A stretch of DNA of 34,078 nucleotides. Source: CAVTJX01 sp963735175 (GTDB lineage Bacteria; Electryoneota; RPQS01). A model generated the notes under the pieces. The model did not search any database, had not been told where the DNA came from, and was given only the letters and a program-made list of their open reading frames with translations. Location: NCBI GenBank assembly GCA_963735175.1, contig CAVTJX010000002.1, positions 1 to 34,078 of the forward strand, written 5' to 3'. Every line of letters begins with the position of its first letter. Positions within the stretch are counted from its first letter, which is position 1. Of this stretch, positions 10,501 to 18,514 are shown in pieces. The translations under genes were made by a program, and so were the position numbers.

Positions 10501-11094
10501 ATCCGGAGGCGGCGCGTAGTCATTCGTAAAACCACTGGATGATTGGCACTCGCAAAACGGCAGTTCGTTAATGACGCGTGGATTCGCGCAGTTGTCACCG
10601 GGCTGGACAACACTCAAACTCAACGAGTAATTTCCATAGGCTGTTCCTTTGCCGTCCACAATGATGAAATAGGGTATTCCGGCCTCCAGCATCGCCGTCA
10701 ATTCACTTTGTGTTCCGCAGAAATCCTCATTACACGCGATTTCCGCCGTCCCCGGGCAAGCGCCGCCGGTTTTAATGTACAAGCCGGTGTCGTAGCTGCT
10801 GCCGCACAGGGAAACGCGATACGACTGTGTGACGGATGGCGTAAACTGATAAACGACATCGCGCGCAGTTGCACCGGTACAAGATCCGGAGAAATGGTCA
10901 ATCCGTCCCTGCGTGGTACCGGAATCGGAATAGGGCACCGACGGAATCGTGACTCCCGGGCAATTGTCCGTCCCTTGATCCAGCGACCCGGGCTCTTGGT
11001 GAGCAGATGTGCGTACTATTTCGGCTCCGTGGACAGCGGCAATGACCGTCAACGTTAGTCCAATAGCGGTGGCCAGCATACTCAATCGATTCAT
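7528..11094 (-). CDS. Large cysteine-rich secreted repeat protein with in-frame TGA and C-terminal Fn3-like domain
   Basis: The start is the ATG at 11094 (GGAG about 6 bases upstream), opening a signal peptide (MNRLSMLATAIGLTLTVIAA). The frame stays the same to the TAA at 7528, about 1,188 codons, but is interrupted by one TGA at 9897-9895. The text on both sides fits one domain. The N-terminal part has two pre-peptidase-C-terminal-like modules (DVVYQFTP, VSLCGSSYDTGLYI, IIVDGKG; and DVVYSFTP, ISLCGSSFNTILTV, IVVDGRG). Then a unit with C-x4-CGT followed by D-DWY recurs about four times (ACGQTICGT, ACGSAICGT, CADTLCGT, PCGQSICGT). The C-terminus is fibronectin-III-like (IRLHWPADPDANILTFNVYR, YFYTITVVD). 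By hand count there are about 75 cysteines. No sorting domain is seen. Function unknown; probably a surface or extracellular protein stabilised by disulfides. Confidence 0.8.
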
Positions 11095-11192
11095 GGCTTT
11101 CTCCGCGTTAAACACCCGCTCAATGAAGATCTACTTGTCTGAATAAGATTTACAACTCATTTCGCTAAAATGCAAGATTGCTCAGTGATCAT

Positions 11193-11212
11193 TTCAAATT
11201 AAATAATTTGAA
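11193..11212. promoter_or_regulatory. AT-rich perfect palindrome, possible operator
   Basis: TTCAAATTA and TAATTTGAA form a perfect 9-bp inverted repeat with a 2-base centre. It lies about 100 bases upstream of the minus-strand cysteine-rich gene, in an AT-rich gap, where a dimeric regulator could bind. No regulator is encoded nearby. Confidence 0.35.
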
Positions 11213-11289
11213 TAATATGTGATCTTCAACTGCTCTTTGCAGTCATCATGCTATCCTGAATCTACCATGTACCTGCCTGACCATTCGGA

Positions 11290-11702
11290 GGCGATGCCGC
11301 CGGAGGCGCTGGGGGTGACACCGCTGTACATGGGACGCAGCCGGGATGACTATCTGATCCAGGTGGAAAGCGAAGCTATCGTGCGCGGGCTGCGGCCCGA
11401 TTTTGCGCGGCTGCGCGATTTGCCGGTGCGCGGCGTGATCGTCACCGCGCGGGCGGAAACCGCGCCGCTGGATTTTGTATCGCGCTTCTTCGCCCCCGGC
11501 GCGGGGATTGATGAGGATCCCGTGACCGGCAGTGCCCACTGCTGCCTCGGCCCGTATTGGCAGAAGATCCTCGGCAAGAACAAACTCTACGCGTATCAAG
11601 CTTCAGAAGCGCGGTGGCATGTTGCAGGTGCGCGTCGCGAAAGACCGTGTCTATCTGCGCGGCCAGGCGGTGACGGTGCTGCGGGGGGAACTGACGGAAT
11701 AA
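11290..11702 (+). pseudogene. Truncated duplicate of the PhzF 3' half
   Basis: From about 11290 the sequence matches the C-terminal half of the PhzF gene at 6564-7357, beginning around MPPEALGVTPLYMGRSRDD and containing DEDPVTGSAHCCL. The N-terminal half, including the catalytic glutamate, is absent; upstream is AT-rich sequence with no PhzF similarity. One extra base near 11606-11610 breaks the frame (QASE, then RGGMLQVRVAKDRV in the next frame), ending at the TAA at 11700-11702. Protein similarity is high, DNA similarity is mosaic with a 107-bp identical core. It is a gene fragment rather than a working enzyme. No RBS precedes it. Confidence 0.85.
11402..11508 (+). repeat. 107-bp block identical to 7058-7164
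   Basis: Second member of the direct repeat pair. Differences start immediately outside it: GAT versus GAC on the left, ATTGAT versus ATCGAC on the right. Confidence 0.85.
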
Positions 11703-11725
11703 CGATCAGCGATGAACGAAGAATG

Positions 11726-11748
11726 GCGGACTCGAAGGTCCGCTTTTT
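11726..11748 (+). terminator. Rho-independent terminator after the PhzF fragment
   Basis: GCGGAC, loop TCGAAG, GTCCGC, then five T. It lies 23 bases after the fragment's stop and differs in sequence from the terminator of the full PhzF gene, so it was not copied with that gene's own terminator. Confidence 0.8.
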
Positions 11749-11870
11749 CATTTCGGGGGTTGCTGAGGGAACGCAAGGCTCTGCGAAAAGTGTTGCATTT
11801 GCGGGACGGGCATGATATATTGAGGCAAATGCGGTTGCTTGGTTGCCACTCCACTCCGGGAGGACCGGTA

Positions 11871-14076
11871 ATGCGGTATCTGTTAGGAATCCTGCTGCTC
11901 GCATCGGCGGCGATGGCGCAAGACAGCTTGAACGTGACGCGGCTGGGGCAACTTGCTTATCTGAACACACACACGATCGCAGTAGCAGAGCCATATGTAT
12001 ACGTGACTGGAAGTGGAAATACCTGGAACGACTCGGTTGACCGTTTGCATGTTTTCAATGTGACAAATCCAACCGCTCCGGCACAAGTGGGAGTCGTGGA
12101 GCTCACCGGTCGAGTTTGGGCGATCGCAGTCGATGGCGGCTACGCCTATGTCGCCACGATGTCGAACGTCGCAGGGCATGTACTCAATCAGATACAAGTG
12201 ATCGCTATTCAAGCACCCGACGCTCCACATATGCTGGGCGCGTATCCACTACCACTGGGCGGAACTATCTACGCGATTGCCGCGCAGGGCAACTATGCCT
12301 ATGTGGCTTGCGGTGGAAGCGGACTTCGCGTGATTGATGTGAATGAGCCGGCAGCGCCACACGAAACAGGAACATGGAGTTCGCCGGTAGTAGTAACGGA
12401 CGTCGCAATCCAGGGAGATACTGCCTATGTAACTACAACTAACGGATTGTATATTATTGATGTGAGCAATCCCTCTGCGCCTCAGGAGATCTGGCATCTC
12501 TGGGGCGGGTCTCAGGATCACCTCGTCATGCACGGTGACTACGTCTATGCATTGAGGGATGAGTTCATATTGGCGATCTTCCGGATTAATCTTACGATCC
12601 CTGTTTATGTCGGATTGTACGGAGCAACATTTTCCGTCACGGACATCGTGGGCAATAGCCGTTACGTTTATGCTGTCTGTGAAAACTGGGATTCCTCGTT
12701 TGGCGGTTTGCAGATCCTTGATATGACCCTTCCTCTGAATCCGGCTGTCGTCGGATCGTGCTCTTTGCCGCCGCTTGCCAGACCCCGCATCACCCGCCGT
12801 AGCCGTGGGCAATAACTATGTATATGTGGCAGATGATGCGGCAGGGCTATGCGTGATTGATGTGGATACTTCATCCACCGCCCATAGGGTTGGCACGTGG
12901 CGTACACCTTCCGGGGGATGGCACGTTGCTGTCCACGGCGGCCACGCATTTGTCGCCGACGATGCTACAGGTGTCGTCAGTCTAAATGTCGAGAACCCGG
13001 CGAGTATTCAACCCGCCGGCGTGGGGGAAAGTTTTTGTGGCGGTCAACATAGTGTTAAGTCCACGGGTGGAATCGACGACATTGCGATCCGCGGCAATTA
13101 TGCCTACGTGACGAATGGTTTATGTTATCTACAAGTGTTCGACATTCGTAATCCCACCACCCTTGTGAACGCCGGATTCGTTAACTCGGCGGCATTTTCG
13201 AAAGAATTAGTGACTGCCGGGAACCATGCCTATATTACAGATACTCAGGGATTGACGGTACTGAACCTCAGCGATTCAACGCAGCCTACGATCATGGGAC
13301 ATTGCAATCTTACAGATGCAACCGGCAGTCTCGCCGTTAATGGATCATACGCGGTCGTAACAACGGATGACGGCTCGTTATGCGTCGTGAGAATTACGAA
13401 TCCGGCCGCTCCGGTTATCGTCGGCCATTGCCCATGGATTCATGCACAGGACGTTGTGATCCGCGGGGCTTTTGCCTACACAAGTGGCAGTACCGGGATT
13501 GCCATAGTAGATCTGAACTATCCGACAGCACCCGTGCAGATCGCACACTATGACTCCCTCCGCTCGATCAATGACATGGCTATCGCCGGGGATTATCTGT
13601 ATGTGGTTGACGGTGAGTCCGGTTTGTTTATCTATGACATTCGCAGCCCAGCGCAGTTGTTGGAGGTTGGCCACTATCGAACAGCAAGCGCAGTTAACCA
13701 GGCGCTGGCCATTGACGGAAACCGGGTATATGTGACCTGCGACAACAGTTTGGAGGTGTTCGACATCTCCGCGATTGTGGGGGCGGTGAGAGATCCCGTC
13801 ATCCCGCAACCCACAACTTTTGCGTTGGGGGAGGCGTATCCCAATCCGTTCAATGCGACGACAGTGATTCCGTTTGCCTTACCCCAGACCGCTCACGTTT
13901 CGCTGAAGGTGTACGACGTGCTGGGACGCGAAGCGGCGGTGCTCGTGGATGGAGTGCGCGAGGCGGGAGGGCAACACGTGATGTGGCATGCGGAAGGGAT
14001 GGCTTCGGGTGTATACTTTGTACGGCTGGAGGCGAACGGGCTGAGCCAGACGCGGAAGATTATGTTGATAAGATAA
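11871..14076 (+). CDS. Secreted LVIVD-repeat beta-propeller protein with C-terminal sorting domain (frameshift)
   Basis: GGGAGGA lies 6-7 bases before the ATG at 11871, which opens a signal peptide (MRYLLGILLLASAAMAQ). The body is built of LVIVD-type repeats of about 42 residues with the pattern GN-YAYVA--GLRVIDV--P-AP (for example SGLRVIDVNEPAAPHE, NGLYIIDVSNPSAPQE, TGIAIVDLNYPTAPVQ), expected to form a beta-propeller. The last ~80 residues are a sorting/FlgD-like domain (AYPNPFNATTVIPFALP, LKVYDVLGREAAVLVDG, GVYFVRLEANG, KIMLIR), indicating export and surface attachment. The frame shifts by one base near 12773-12785 in a GC-rich stretch; repeats continue directly after it. Total about 735 codons. 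Ligand unknown. Confidence 0.88.
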
Positions 14077-14133
14077 CGGGGCCTCTACAGACGGAATATC
14101 CTGACATACGGGTAATTTGAGGCAGCATTATAT

Positions 14134-14166
14134 CCCCGCACGAATCGGGCAGATTCGGGGCGGGGG
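14134..14166 (+). terminator. Probable terminator after the LVIVD gene
   Basis: CCCCGCACGAATC faces GATTCGGGGCGGGG across a short loop, with one bulged region, and is followed by a T-rich stretch (GATTTTTAG). It is 58 bases past the stop codon. Confidence 0.55.
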
Positions 14167-14252
14167 ATTTGATTTTTAGGGAACTTTTTCCCATATTAAA
14201 GGTTGGTCCTTTGTCGTTAAACCCCTGCATTTCTTACCCTTCCTTTGCCGCT

Positions 14253-16233
14253 ATGCCCCCTGCCGCTCCTGCTGACAATCCCTTTCAGATTCTCGACCTC
14301 GATTATAAAGCCTTAGGCTTCCGCTGTGGTCTGGAAGTCCATCACCAGATCCTGACCACCCGCAAACTCTTTTGCCACTGCCCGGCCGGCCATTATTCGA
14401 CCAAGGTCGACGCCGAAGTGCTGCGCCACATGCGGCCCACGCTCTCGGAACTCGGCGAATACGATCCGTGCGCGCTGATGGAGTTCAAGACGAAGAAGAT
14501 CATTTATCTCTTGAACAAGGACTCGGTGTGCACCTACCGAGATGGACGACACCCCGCCCTTCCCCATCGATCAAAAGGCGGTGGACATCGCGATTGAGAT
14601 CGCAATGCTCTGCGGCTGCCAGATCGTGGGCGAAGCGCACATCGCGCGCAAGCAGTATCTCGACGGCTCGATTCCCACGGGTTTTCAGCGCACGACGCTG
14701 GTAGGCGTTTCGGGCGGCATTCCCTTTAAGGGCCGCACGCTGGGGATCATTCAGCTCGGACTCGAAGAAGACGCCTGCCGCGAAGTGTCGGACGTGCGGC
14801 ATCAGATTCAGTTCCGCACCAACCGGCTGGGAATGCCGCTGATCGAAGTCGTGACGCGCTCGGAGCTCTACCATCCGTATGAAGTCGCGGAAGCAGGCCA
14901 ACTGATTTCCCAGATTCTGCGCGCGACGGGCAAGGTTCGGCGCGGCATCGGCAGCGTGCGCCAGGACGTGAATGTGTCGATTACCGGCAGCACGCGCGTG
15001 GAGATCAAGGGCGTGCCGCGGATTCCGCTGTTCCCGCGCCTCGTGTCGGTGGAAGCCTACCGGCAGAAGCGGCTGCTCGAACTGCGCGACATGCTGCTGG
15101 CGCAAGGCATCGCCGAGAAGTCGCTGGAACACTCGGTTCACGAAGCTGCCCGAGCAGATTCACTTCCGCACGCCGCAGTTGGCGCACGCGCTGGAACAGA
15201 AACAGCGGATCGTAGCGGTGCGCATGCCGGGCATCGCGGGGCTGTTGCCCGCCGACGTGCAGCCGGGGCGCACTTTCGCACACGAAATTTCGGGGCGCGT
15301 GCGCGTGATTGCCTGCCTCGACGAGCTGCCGAATATTTTCCATACCGATACCGACGGCGAATTCGCGCTCTTCCCCGAAGAGCGCACGGGCGTGCAAGCG
15401 ATCACCGGCGCGCAGCCGCAGGACGTAGTGATTGTGCTCTATGGCCCCGCCGCGGACGTGACCACGGCCATCAATGAAACCGTGGCTCGCATCCGCGAAG
15501 CGACACAGGGCGTGCCCTCGGAAACGCGGCAGTGGCGCAAAGGCGGGTGGACGGATTTGAGCGGTTGCTGGCGGGGCCGAACCGCATGTACCCCGACACG
15601 GACACGCCGCCGACGGAAATCGCGCAGGATCGCGTGGCCCGGATTCGCGCCCAGCTTCCCGAGGCGCCGTGGTTGCGGCGCGCCAAGCTGCTGGACGCGG
15701 GCGTGAGCGCCGAGCTGGCCGCCGGATTGATCGCATCCCCCTTTTATGGACTCTACAACCGGATCCAGGAAGATGGCCTGCTGCCGCCCAACCGCGTGGC
15801 CCGCGTCTTTGTGATGGAGGTGCGGGCGATCAAGCGCAAGGGCGGCGCGCCGGAAAAGATCTCGGAGCTGGCGTGGCGGCGGCTGTTCGATCATCTGCGC
15901 GCGGGCGAACTGCATTGGGAAGCGGTGCCGGCGCTGATCCGCTTGCGCGCGCGACGGCCCGGCGCGGAATGGATGGCGATCGCCCACAAGCAGCAGATGC
16001 TGCCGCTACCCGCGGACGAATGGCAGCCGCTGGCGGAATCGCTGGCGCACATGCACGGACGCAGCAGCGACGCCGGAGCGCGCGTGCGCTGGCTGATGGG
16101 CCAGATGCAGCGGCCCGCGGGTCGCGTGCCCGGCCAGCAGGCGGCCGCATTGTTTGCCACAACGTCCGTTCCCGGCAAGAATGGCGTCCACTCTTCTCCC
16201 GCGCCGCAGGCGAAGAGCAGGAAGCGCACTTAG
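14253..16233 (+). CDS. gatE: Glutamyl-tRNA(Gln) amidotransferase subunit E (three frameshifts)
   Basis: GatE activates Glu-tRNA(Gln) by phosphorylation and, with GatD supplying ammonia, converts it to Gln-tRNA(Gln). Seen here: an N-terminal GatB/GatE core beginning GFRCGLEVHHQILTTRKLFC, with LRHMRPTLSELGEYDP; then MDDTPPFPIDQKAVDIAIEI, SIPTGFQRTTLVGVSGG and QLGLEEDACREVSDVRH. Between about 15220 and 15500 there is a GAD insert shared only with bacterial AspRS (LPNIFHTDTDGEFALFPEER), the feature that separates GatE from GatB. The helical tail follows (MYPDTDTPPTEIAQDR). One-base indels lie near 14540, 15140 and 15540. The ATG at 14253 is chosen because conserved sequence begins about 20 residues later; there is no clear RBS. 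The C-terminus has a ~30-residue Ala/Pro/Lys-rich extension. Confidence 0.92.
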
Positions 16234-16313
16234 TCCACTGATCAAAGTGCTTGCAGGAGGTGAGCACGCAGCGGGGATCTTCTGATATGTAGCGGTTCGT
16301 TCACGCCGGTTCA

Positions 16314-16326
16314 CCTCCGCCGGAGG
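16314..16326 (+). promoter_or_regulatory. Hairpin that sequesters the DUF559 gene's ribosome-binding site
   Basis: CCTCC-GCC-GGAGG is a perfect 5-bp hairpin. Its right arm, GGAGG, is also the only Shine-Dalgarno sequence, 6 bases before the ATG at 16333, and its left arm is an anti-SD. This suggests translation is held down by RNA structure. Confidence 0.5.
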
Positions 16327-16332
16327 CGCGAC

Positions 16333-16792
16333 ATGAAGCGATGGCCGAATGTTCCCCACGAGCACTGGGCGCAAGCGCAAGCGATGCGATATCAGCCGAC
16401 ATTGGCAGAGCATACACTCTGGCGCGCCTTGCGTCACAATCAACTGGGAGTACGTTTCCGCCGCCAGCATCCGCTTGGACCTTATATCGTCGATTTCTAT
16501 TGTGACGATGCAAAGTTGATTATCGAGGTGGACGGCAGTGTTCACGGCACTGACGCGGCCCGACAGCATGATCACGAACGAGCCAGAGTACTTTGAACGG
16601 AAAGGCCTTCGCATCCGCCGATACTGGAATGCGGATGTGCTTCACGATTTGAACTCGGTATTGAAGGATATCACTGGCGTTTTGGCTTCCCCCCTAATCC
16701 CCCCACTACGTAGGGGGAGACCCGATTCCCATTCGGAAGATTACCCTCGATGCGAGCGCAATTCGCTTTCGTTTCTATTTCCCCCTACGTAG
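16333..16792 (+). CDS. DUF559-family PD-(D/E)XK-type nuclease (Vsr-like), frameshifted, tail encoded by a repeat
   Basis: The start at 16333 has GGAGG 6 bases upstream. The protein shows the DUF559 signature: ARxMRxxxTLAEHTLWRALR near residue 20, GVRFRRQHPLGPYIVDFYC, and LIIEVDGSVHG, giving the Vsr-like nuclease set of Asp and Glu residues (D in IVDFYC, E-x-D in IEVDG). After a one-base shift near 16575-16590 the family's C-terminal block continues (EYFERKGLRIRRYWNADVL). The natural domain should end near 16670. The frame then runs on for about 35 residues (ASPLIPPLRRGRPD...) through a long inverted repeat to a TGA at 16790-16792. The gene sits between gatE and gatD. The family is thought to be nucleases; its target is unknown. 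Confidence 0.82.
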
Positions 16793-16811
16793 TGGGGGGA
16801 CTAAGGGGGAA
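16687..16811. repeat. Long inverted repeat at the 3' end of the DUF559 gene
   Basis: Arms of 31 bases, 16687-16717 and the reverse complement of 16781-16811, match at 29 of 31 positions by eye, separated by 63 bases. Each arm holds its own palindrome, CCCC-CTACGTAG-GGGG, interrupted by one or two bases. The layout is MITE-like, but no transposase is present. Confidence 0.85.
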
Positions 16812-16891
16812 AAACGTGACGGCGCTCACCTGATCAACCTTGGCATCTCCGTTTTCATTACTTTCATCCGCATTTTTCCGATACCCCTCCC

Positions 16892-18304
16892 ATGACTCCT
16901 GTGACTTTGACGGCGGAACAGATTAAAGAAGATTTCCCGGGCTACCGCGGCGACGCGCTGGCCATGCTCTTGAAGAATAAAGTGCGCGTCTGGTCGGACG
17001 TGCGCGTGGACACGCTGGACGGCCTCTACGAGGGGCTGATCCTGCCGCGCACGGAATCGGCCAACCCGTATCACATCGTGCTCAAACTGATTACCGGTTA
17101 CAACGTGGGCATCCACGTCGACCGCATCACGACGATCACGGAGACGGGCTATAAGAAGGCGAATTACAAGATTCCCGAGAAGGCGTTTCCCTACGATCCG
17201 GTGAAGCCGAATGTGACGCTGCTGGGCACGGGCGGGACCATCGCCAGCCGCCTCGATTACCGCACGGGCGCGGTGATTCCCGCGTTTTCGCCGGGCGAAC
17301 TTTACGGCGCGGTGCCGGAACTGGCGGACATCGCCAACCTCACCACCAAGCGAATTTATGCGATCTTCTCGGAGAACATGACGCCCGAGGCGTGGATCGG
17401 CACGGCCCAGGCCATCAAAGCCGAAATCGACGGCGGCGCGGACGGGATCGTGATCGGCCACGGCACGGATACGATGCACTACACGTCGGCGGCCCTGAGC
17501 TTCATGGTGCAGGACTCGCCGGTGCCGATTATCATGGTGGGCTCACAGCGCTCTTCGGACCGGCCCTCGTCGGACGCGGCGGCAAATCTGATCGAAGCCA
17601 CCTATGCGGCGGGTCACGGCGACATCGCCGAAGTGCTGGTGTGCATGTTCGGGCCGACCTCGGACCAGTACAACCTGCTGCACCGCGGGACGCGCGTGCG
17701 CAAGATGCACTCGTCCTACCGCTCGACCTTCCGCACGATCTCCGACACACCCATGGCAACGGTGCGCAACGGCGAAATCGTGCACATCAAGACCGATTAC
17801 CGCCGCCGCGATAAGACCCGGCAAGTGAAACTCGACGCGGTGTTCGACGACCGGGTGACGATTCTCTACTATTACCCGAACATGAAGCCGGACATCATCG
17901 ACTCCCTCGTGGACCACGGGTATAAGGGGATCGTGATGGCGGGCACGGGCCTCGGGCATTTCAACAAGCCGCTCTATCCGGCGGTGAAGCGCGCGGTGGA
18001 TGCCGGAGTCCACATCTATATGACGGTGGAGACGCTGTGGGGCTACGTGCAGATGTATGTCTACGACACGGGCCGCGACATCATGGATTTGGGCGTCGTT
18101 CCGGGGGGTAACATGCTGCCGGAAACGGCCTACGTGAAACTCGGCTGGGCGCTGGGTCACACGCACGACCGTGAGCAGGTAAAGGAATTGATGCTGACAC
18201 CATTCTGCGGCGAGCTGACGGATCGTGAGCCCATCGACGGCTATTTGATCATGCAGGGCGGCCTGCCGGAAATCGAGCAGTTCCTGCTGAAGCATCGAAG
18301 GTAA
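16892..18304 (+). CDS. gatD: Glutamyl-tRNA(Gln) amidotransferase subunit D
   Basis: GatD is the asparaginase-like glutaminase that feeds ammonia to GatE. The intact 470-residue frame has an N-terminal SH3/Tudor-like domain (VRVWSDVRVDTLDGLYEGLI, residues ~31-85), found in GatD but not in free asparaginases, followed by the L-asparaginase fold. The catalytic set is present: Thr116 in LLGTGGTIAS, Thr192 and Asp193 in GHGTDTMHYTSAALSF, and Lys271 in RVRKMHSSYRSTF. The family usually has about 420-450 residues; length is near normal. There is no Shine-Dalgarno sequence before the ATG, so initiation is leaderless or weak. It lies 658 bases after gatE on the same strand, with a DUF559 gene between. 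The frame is unbroken. Confidence 0.95.
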   Translation: MTPVTLTAEQIKEDFPGYRGDALAMLLKNKVRVWSDVRVDTLDGLYEGLILPRTESANPYHIVLKLITGYNVGIHVDRITTITETGYKKANYKIPEKAFPYDPVKPNVTLLGTGGTIASRLDYRTGAVIPAFSPGELYGAVPELADIANLTTKRIYAIFSENMTPEAWIGTAQAIKAEIDGGADGIVIGHGTDTMHYTSAALSFMVQDSPVPIIMVGSQRSSDRPSSDAAANLIEATYAAGHGDIAEVLVCMFGPTSDQYNLLHRGTRVRKMHSSYRSTFRTISDTPMATVRNGEIVHIKTDYRRRDKTRQVKLDAVFDDRVTILYYYPNMKPDIIDSLVDHGYKGIVMAGTGLGHFNKPLYPAVKRAVDAGVHIYMTVETLWGYVQMYVYDTGRDIMDLGVVPGGNMLPETAYVKLGWALGHTHDREQVKELMLTPFCGELTDREPIDGYLIMQGGLPEIEQFLLKHRR

Positions 18305-18340
18305 CCACGTTCGATAAGTCTCGAGCCGTTTCATTTTCGC

Positions 18341-18424
18341 TACTAGCCAGCACGCTCCCGCGTGCTGGTTTGTTGTTACCCCCTCAAGGAACGAATCCAA
18401 CCCGCGGGAGCGGGTTGGCTAGTA
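18341..18424. repeat. Twin-hairpin intergenic repeat, copy 2
   Basis: Same plan as 6431-6502: TACTAGCC (18341-18348) and GGCTAGTA (18417-18424) at the ends, hairpin CCAGCACGC/GCGTGCTGG with loop TCCC, hairpin CCAACCCGC/GCGGGTTGG with loop GGGA, and a 28-base spacer unrelated to copy 1. The first stem differs from copy 1 by one compensated base pair (G-C to A-T). Confidence 0.88.
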
Positions 18425-18460
18425 ATCGGTACATTGTGAGCCGGACATTCTTATTCATAG

Positions 18461-18494
18461 AAAAACGGGCGACCCTTGCGGGTCGCCCGTTTTT
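18461..18494. terminator. Strong bidirectional terminator between gatD and the M16 gene
   Basis: A perfect stem, ACGGGCGACCC/GGGTCGCCCGT with loop TTGC, is flanked by A5 on the left and T5 on the right. It can end transcripts from both strands: gatD (plus) and the M16 peptidase (minus, stop at 18515). Confidence 0.93.
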
Positions 18495-18514
18495 CATGCA
18501 TAGTAGAACCGCGG

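Noticed and set aside
14253..18304. The window as archaeal DNA, because of GatDE
   Set aside because: Signal peptides, SD sites, a porin, sorting-domain proteins, AceE-type PDH and Rho-independent terminators surround the pair; the contig is bacterial.
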